64,000 nucleotides of DNA from Salinimicrobium sp049680855. Its GTDB lineage: Bacteria > Bacteroidota > Bacteroidia > Flavobacteriales > Flavobacteriaceae. The stretch covers positions 248,001-312,000 of the forward strand of contig NZ_JBMPGS010000001.1 of NCBI RefSeq assembly GCF_049680855.1, written 5' to 3'. The notes under the pieces were generated by a model. That model saw only the letters and a list, made by a program, of their open reading frames with translations, ran no database searches and was not told where the DNA came from. Below, piece by piece: positions 60,202 to 64,000 of the stretch (positions are counted from its first letter, which is position 1; every line of letters starts with the position of its first letter). The translations under genes were made by a program, and so were the position numbers.

Positions 60202-62100
60202 ATGAGTGATGCTATAAAACACGAATGCGGAATCGCACAGTTAAGGCTTTTAAAACCTCTGGAATATTATAAAGAGAAATATGGTACGGCTTTCTACGGC
60301 GTAAATAAAATGTATTTAATGATGGAAAAGCAGCACAACCGCGGACAGGATGGTGCTGGTTTTGCAAGTATTAAATTAAATACAACTCCCGGAGATCGCT
60401 ATATTAGTCGGGTGCGTTCTAATGCCACTCAACCTATTCAGGATATTTTTGCGCAAATTAATGCCCGTATCAATGAAGAAATAAATCTTCATCCTGAATA
60501 TGCCGATGATGTCGCGCTACAGAAAAAGCATATTCCTTACATAGGAGAACTTTTTCTGGGTCATGTACGGTACGGCACTTTTGGGAAAAACAGCGTGGAA
60601 GCCGTTCACCCTTTCCTTCGGCAGAACAACTGGATGCACCGTAATCTTATTGTTGCAGGAAATTTCAATATGACGAATGTTCATCAGCTCTTCAACAATC
60701 TTGTAGAACTGGGACAGCACCCCAAAGAAAAAGCCGATACTGTCACCGTAATGGAAAAGATAGGGCATTTTTTGGATGACGAGGTGAGAAAACTTTATAA
60801 AAAGCTAAAAAATGAAGGCTATTCTAAAGTAGAGGCTTCGCCCCTAATTGCAGAACAATTAAAAGTATCAAAGATCCTGAAAAAATCTTCTAAGAATTGG
60901 GACGGTGGCTATGCAATGGCCGGTCTTCTGGGCCATGGAGATTCTTTTGTTTTGCGCGATCCTGCGGGAATTCGTCCTGCATACTATTACAAAGATGATG
61001 AAATTGTAGTGGTAGCTTCAGAAAGACCTGTGATCCAAACAGTATTCAATGTAGATTTTAACGCTGTACAAGAATTGCCTCCGGGGCACGCCATTATTAC
61101 CAAGAAAAGTGGCCAGGTCAAAATCAAGAAGATTATTGAACCCCTGGAAAGAAAAGCCTGTTCTTTTGAACGCATTTATTTTTCCCGCGGAAGTGACGCC
61201 GAGATTTACAGTGAGCGTAAAATGCTGGGTAAATTGCTGATGCCCGAGGTTTTGAAGGCAATAAATCACGACACGATCAACACCGTTTTTTCATTTATTC
61301 CAAACACTGCGGAAACTTCTTTTTATGGAATGGTGGAAGCGGCGCAGGATGAATTGAATAAACAAAAGAATGATACCATCCTGGCCGAAAAAGAAACTCT
61401 AACGGATTCTCGTTTAAAGCAGATTCTTGATCATCGTCTAAGAACCGAAAAAATTGCCATTAAAGATGCGAAATTAAGAACCTTCATTACTGAAGACAGC
61501 AGCCGTGATGATCTTGTTGCCCATGTGTATGATGTGACCTATGGCGTAGTTAAGCCCGAGGATAACTTGGTGATCATTGATGACAGTATCGTGCGGGGAA
61601 CCACGCTTAAGAAAAGTATCATAAAAATGATGGACCGGTTGAACCCGAAAAAGATCATTGTGGTTTCTTCTGCACCTCAAATCAGGTACCCCGATTGCTA
61701 CGGAATAGATATGGCAAGACTGGAAGATCTTGTAGCATTTAGAGCAGCTCTGGAACTTCTGGAAGAGAATGAAAAATCAGGCATTATTGAAGAAGTTTAT
61801 AAAAAATGCCTGCAACAGGTGCACCTGGAGGATAAAGAAGTAAAGAACTTCGTAAAGGAAATCTACGCTCCTTTTAGTCCAGAACAAATCTCAGATAAAA
61901 TAGCCGATTTGCTGAGTGAAGAAAGTGTAAAAGCAGAAGTGAAAATCATCTATCAATCTATAGAAAATTTGCACCAGGCCTGTCCGCAGAATTTAGGTGA
62001 CTGGTATTTCACAGGAAACTACCCTACTTTTGGAGGAAACCGGGTTGTAAACCGGGCCTTTATTAACTTCTTTGAAGGCAATAAAGATCGCGCTTATTAA
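60202..62100 (+). CDS. Extended amidophosphoribosyltransferase (PurF-like)
   Basis: This 632-residue protein has an Ntn glutaminase domain with its nucleophile at C9 (HECGIAQL), so an eight-residue leader must be removed. RGQDGAGFASI and GHVRYGTFG follow. A phosphoribosyltransferase domain has the PRPP loop VIIDDSIVRGTTLKKSI. It is over 100 residues longer than E. coli PurF (505), with inserts in the glutaminase part and an extra C-terminal region ending GGNRVVNRAFINFFEGNKDR. It would transfer ammonia to PRPP; whether in purine synthesis is uncertain, so no symbol is given. Confidence 0.88.
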   Translation: MSDAIKHECGIAQLRLLKPLEYYKEKYGTAFYGVNKMYLMMEKQHNRGQDGAGFASIKLNTTPGDRYISRVRSNATQPIQDIFAQINARINEEINLHPEYADDVALQKKHIPYIGELFLGHVRYGTFGKNSVEAVHPFLRQNNWMHRNLIVAGNFNMTNVHQLFNNLVELGQHPKEKADTVTVMEKIGHFLDDEVRKLYKKLKNEGYSKVEASPLIAEQLKVSKILKKSSKNWDGGYAMAGLLGHGDSFVLRDPAGIRPAYYYKDDEIVVVASERPVIQTVFNVDFNAVQELPPGHAIITKKSGQVKIKKIIEPLERKACSFERIYFSRGSDAEIYSERKMLGKLLMPEVLKAINHDTINTVFSFIPNTAETSFYGMVEAAQDELNKQKNDTILAEKETLTDSRLKQILDHRLRTEKIAIKDAKLRTFITEDSSRDDLVAHVYDVTYGVVKPEDNLVIIDDSIVRGTTLKKSIIKMMDRLNPKKIIVVSSAPQIRYPDCYGIDMARLEDLVAFRAALELLEENEKSGIIEEVYKKCLQQVHLEDKEVKNFVKEIYAPFSPEQISDKIADLLSEESVKAEVKIIYQSIENLHQACPQNLGDWYFTGNYPTFGGNRVVNRAFINFFEGNKDRAY

Positions 62101-62524
62101 AGATAGCACATTAGGTTCAGGTTATATTTCGCACATTTGAAAAAGATTTTGTGTTGTTTATCCAGAATCCTTGTAGTTCATCTAAAAAATAAGTGAGGCT
62201 GGTTATTATTACCTACTTTAGCAGAGCCATAACATAAGTAGGTTAAGTTCATGGTAGATTTGGGGCAAAAAAGGTGGAGCTATCCACCTTTTTTATTTTC
62301 TATACTTTCCTGATTTTCAAATCTTCCCTGTCACAGGTTTTTATTAAAAATCTTCGTCAAAAACACCATTTTTGGAGAGCTAAAAATCTCCAATCCCTCT
62401 GAATTTTTATTTTTGAATTACCTCAGTACTTCTACATTTTCAAAAGAAGAATAAGTTTTTAGAAGGCGTGCTGAAAATGTCATTTTTAGAACCTCAATCA
62501 GAGTTAAGTCCAAAAAGGGTATTT
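62101..62524. other. 424-base intergenic region with RNA candidate and CCATTTTTGGA motifs
   Basis: No protein gene is seen. A stem ACCTACTT (62211-62218) with AAGTAGGT (62235-62242) precedes the strong terminator at 62267-62294, giving a possible small RNA. To the right are two copies of the dispersed motif (62366-62376; variant 62481-62495), and a small hairpin GGAGA/TCTCC follows the first. Confidence 0.55.
62267..62294. terminator. Symmetric intrinsic terminator
   Basis: AAAAAAGGTGGA pairs with TCCACCTTTTTT around a four-base loop. It is about 170 bases after the PurF-like gene and about 230 bases beyond lpxH on the other strand, and may serve both. Confidence 0.88.
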
Positions 62525-63280
62525 TTAGCTAATTTTCTGGAGCCTGGTAACTTCCCCATCAAAAACGGCATAGGTATAATGGTTAATCCAGTCGCCGGTG
62601 TTGATATAGGTAGATTTTTCATTTAAAGAAAACTCCATAGGTAAATGCCGGTGACCAAAGAGAAAATAATCGTAATGTTTCTTTTCCAGTTTTCTCCTGC
62701 AGTACTGAATGAGCCATTCTTTATCTTCCCCTAGAAACTCCATATCTTCTTCTCCTGAAATCGCTTTGTTTTTGACGGAAAAATATTGTGCCAGCGGTAC
62801 ACCAAGATCGGGATGCAGCCAGCGGTAAAGCCATTTAGAAAAAGGATTGGTAAATACCTTTTTCATGCGTTTATAACCTTTGTCTCCCGGGCCCAATCCA
62901 TCGCCATGACCCACCAGGAAATTTTTTCCGTTGAATTCAAATTCCTGAGGTTGATGAAAAACCGGGATATTCAGTTCTTCCTGAAAATAGTCATTCATCC
63001 AGAGATCGTGGTTTCCCACGAAAAAATAAACAGGAATTCCGCTGTCTTTAATTTGAGCCAGCTTTCCCAGCGTACGCACAAAGCCTTTAGGCACCACGTG
63101 CTTGTATTCAAACCAAAAGTCAAAAAGATCTCCCAACAGGAAAATGGCAGCCGCATCGTCTTTGATCTCCTCAAGCCATGCCACAAATTTCTCTTCGCGA
63201 GGTTTACTTTCAGCAGCAGTTGGTGCTCCAAGATGATTGTCACTGGAGAAATAGATTTTTTTACCTTCCGGAATATTCAT
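62525..63280 (-). CDS. lpxH: UDP-2,3-diacylglucosamine diphosphatase-like phosphoesterase (LpxH type)
   Basis: From ATG 63280 the protein has 251 residues and starts MNIPEGKKIYFSSDNHLGAP. All calcineurin-like metal motifs are present: SSDNHLG, LLGDLFDFWFE, GNHDLW, HGDG and FGHRHLP. It fits the LpxH/LpxH2 family that makes lipid X in lipid A synthesis at the inner membrane. Frames from 63343 or 63289 also exist; a TATCTTTA box (63299-63306, minus) leaves too little room for the first and favours 63280. Confidence 0.88.
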   Translation of the reverse strand: MNIPEGKKIYFSSDNHLGAPTAAESKPREEKFVAWLEEIKDDAAAIFLLGDLFDFWFEYKHVVPKGFVRTLGKLAQIKDSGIPVYFFVGNHDLWMNDYFQEELNIPVFHQPQEFEFNGKNFLVGHGDGLGPGDKGYKRMKKVFTNPFSKWLYRWLHPDLGVPLAQYFSVKNKAISGEEDMEFLGEDKEWLIQYCRRKLEKKHYDYFLFGHRHLPMEFSLNEKSTYINTGDWINHYTYAVFDGEVTRLQKIS

Positions 63281-63414
63281 TTTAAACATTTCTGGGTGTA
63301 AAGATAGAAGTAAAATCCCGAAAAGGGAAAATGCTGCATTCAATCATAAAGAGAAGCGCAATCAGCTTTTGATTTTTCAGTAAAAGAAGCCTATCTTTAG
63401 TAAAAAACAATGCT

Positions 63415-64000
63415 ATGGCAAATTTGATTACCGGCATTCATCATATTACTGCGCTTGCCGGTGAACCTCAAAGAAATCTAGATTTCTACACCGGCATTCT
63501 GGGGCTGCGAATGGTAAAAAAAACCGTGAATTTTGACGCTCCCGATGTATATCATTTTTACTACGGAAACGAAACAGGAGCGCCCGGTTCTATCCTTACC
63601 TTTTTTCCTTATGAGGGAATTCGCCGCGGTCGTCATGGAAAAGGAATGCTCAACGTCACCACCTTTTCGGTTCCTATAGGTTCTATTGAATACTGGGAAA
63701 ATCGCCTGAAGAAATTTAATATAACCCACAAACCGGCACAGGATCGATTTGAAGGGGAAGCGTTTATTTACTTTGAAGATCCCGATGGACTAGGATTGGA
63801 GCTGGTTTTTAACGATAGAGATACGCGCCCTGGATTTTCTTATGGCCCAATTCCTTTAGAACATTCCATAAAAGGCTTCTACAGCGCCGAAATCGCACAG
63901 GAAGGTTATGAACGCACCGCCGGCTTACTTACAGAAGTTATGGATCATCAGCTTATTTCTGAAAAAGGAAACCGCTTCAGGTTTGCAGCTACAGATGCAC
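63415..64000 (+). CDS. Ring-cleaving dioxygenase, VOC/glyoxalase family (N-terminal part)
   Basis: The frame is open to the window end (195 codons). It starts MANLITGIHHITALAGEPQR, where IHHITA carries the first metal histidine. LDFYTGILGLRMVKKTVNF and YFEDPDGLGLELV with the acidic ligand follow, and a second module begins near LEHSIKGFYSAE. This is the MhqO/LinE-like ring-cleaving family, which opens hydroquinone- or catechol-type rings with Fe(II). A box TATCTTTA (63392-63399) lies 15 bases before the ATG. Confidence 0.85.
   Translation, partial: MANLITGIHHITALAGEPQRNLDFYTGILGLRMVKKTVNFDAPDVYHFYYGNETGAPGSILTFFPYEGIRRGRHGKGMLNVTTFSVPIGSIEYWENRLKKFNITHKPAQDRFEGEAFIYFEDPDGLGLELVFNDRDTRPGFSYGPIPLEHSIKGFYSAEIAQEGYERTAGLLTEVMDHQLISEKGNRFRFAATDA

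Noticed and set aside
1..64000. tRNA, rRNA, CRISPR array, prophage or integrase
   Set aside because: Reading the gaps gave no tRNA-like acceptor/T-loop pattern, no regularly spaced repeats and no phage or recombinase gene. A covariance-model search would settle the RNA genes.

Overview
The window looks like a chromosomal segment of a marine-type member of the Flavobacteriaceae (Bacteroidota), plausibly near Gramella/Christiangramia, Salegentibacter or Zunongwangia. Four lines of evidence support this: -7 promoter boxes of the form TAnnTTTG in front of many genes; family-specific proteins (DUF6090, an IPExxxVDY-type protein, a THC0290_0291-type protein, an extended PurF-like protein); a complete Bat aerotolerance operon; and the gene order acpP-fabF-rnc-IPExxxVDY-pyk. 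I saw no rRNA, tRNA, CRISPR array, transposase, integrase or phage gene. Most of the window is housekeeping DNA.

Layout. 1-8.4 kb: end of a serine hydrolase, a DUF6090 membrane protein, a heme-type TonB receptor overlapping recO, gdhA, a secreted flavobacterial protein and a PLP trans-sulfuration enzyme. 8.5-15.3 kb: a lipoprotein, an ArsC-like protein, a DMT exporter, a thioesterase, yicC-gmk-nadD with overlapping ends, gpsA and a DUF1801 protein. 15.6-20.6 kb: a propeller/solenoid lipoprotein, a pheS operon with two tiny downstream genes (one is a 55-residue membrane protein), a ceramidase-like membrane protein and cvpA. 20.7-23.4 kb: beta-carbonic anhydrase with a SulP transporter, then a small exported protein. 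23.5-32.7 kb: an eight-gene Bat operon on the minus strand (moxR, DUF58, a BatD-like protein, batA, batB, batC, batD, batE). 32.8-44.2 kb: a DUF4382 lipoprotein, a degenerate aldo/keto reductase, an SDR, an AlbA_2 protein next to a PPP-type phosphatase, an acyl-ACP desaturase, a second DMT exporter, ALDH7 with 3-hydroxyanthranilate dioxygenase, a lipoprotein asparaginase and outer-membrane phospholipase A. 44.3-50.5 kb: a GbsR/MarR regulator with a complete RND efflux pump. 50.6-64 kb: a YCII lipoprotein, a CYTH protein, an NAD-binding protein, dinB, pyk, the fatty-acid/rnc cluster, purN-rnhA, a PfkB kinase followed by the PurF-like protein, lpxH and the start of a ring-cleaving dioxygenase.

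Functional themes are envelope stress and maintenance (Bat operon, PldA, LpxH, efflux pump), lipid metabolism (fabF, acpP, desaturase, thioesterase, gpsA, ceramidase-like protein), CO2/bicarbonate handling (carbonic anhydrase plus SulP), purine and NAD metabolism, and DNA/RNA maintenance (recO, dinB, rnc, rnhA, yicC).

I did not find a clear-cut new system. The best leads are a family of 90-130 bp intergenic inverted-repeat elements between convergent genes, a short motif (CCATTTTTGGA) scattered through intergenic DNA, a terminator-ended RNA candidate downstream of the PurF-like gene, an orphan leader region upstream of gpsA, divergent apparently leaderless promoters near 20.04 kb, and the AlbA_2-phosphatase pair.
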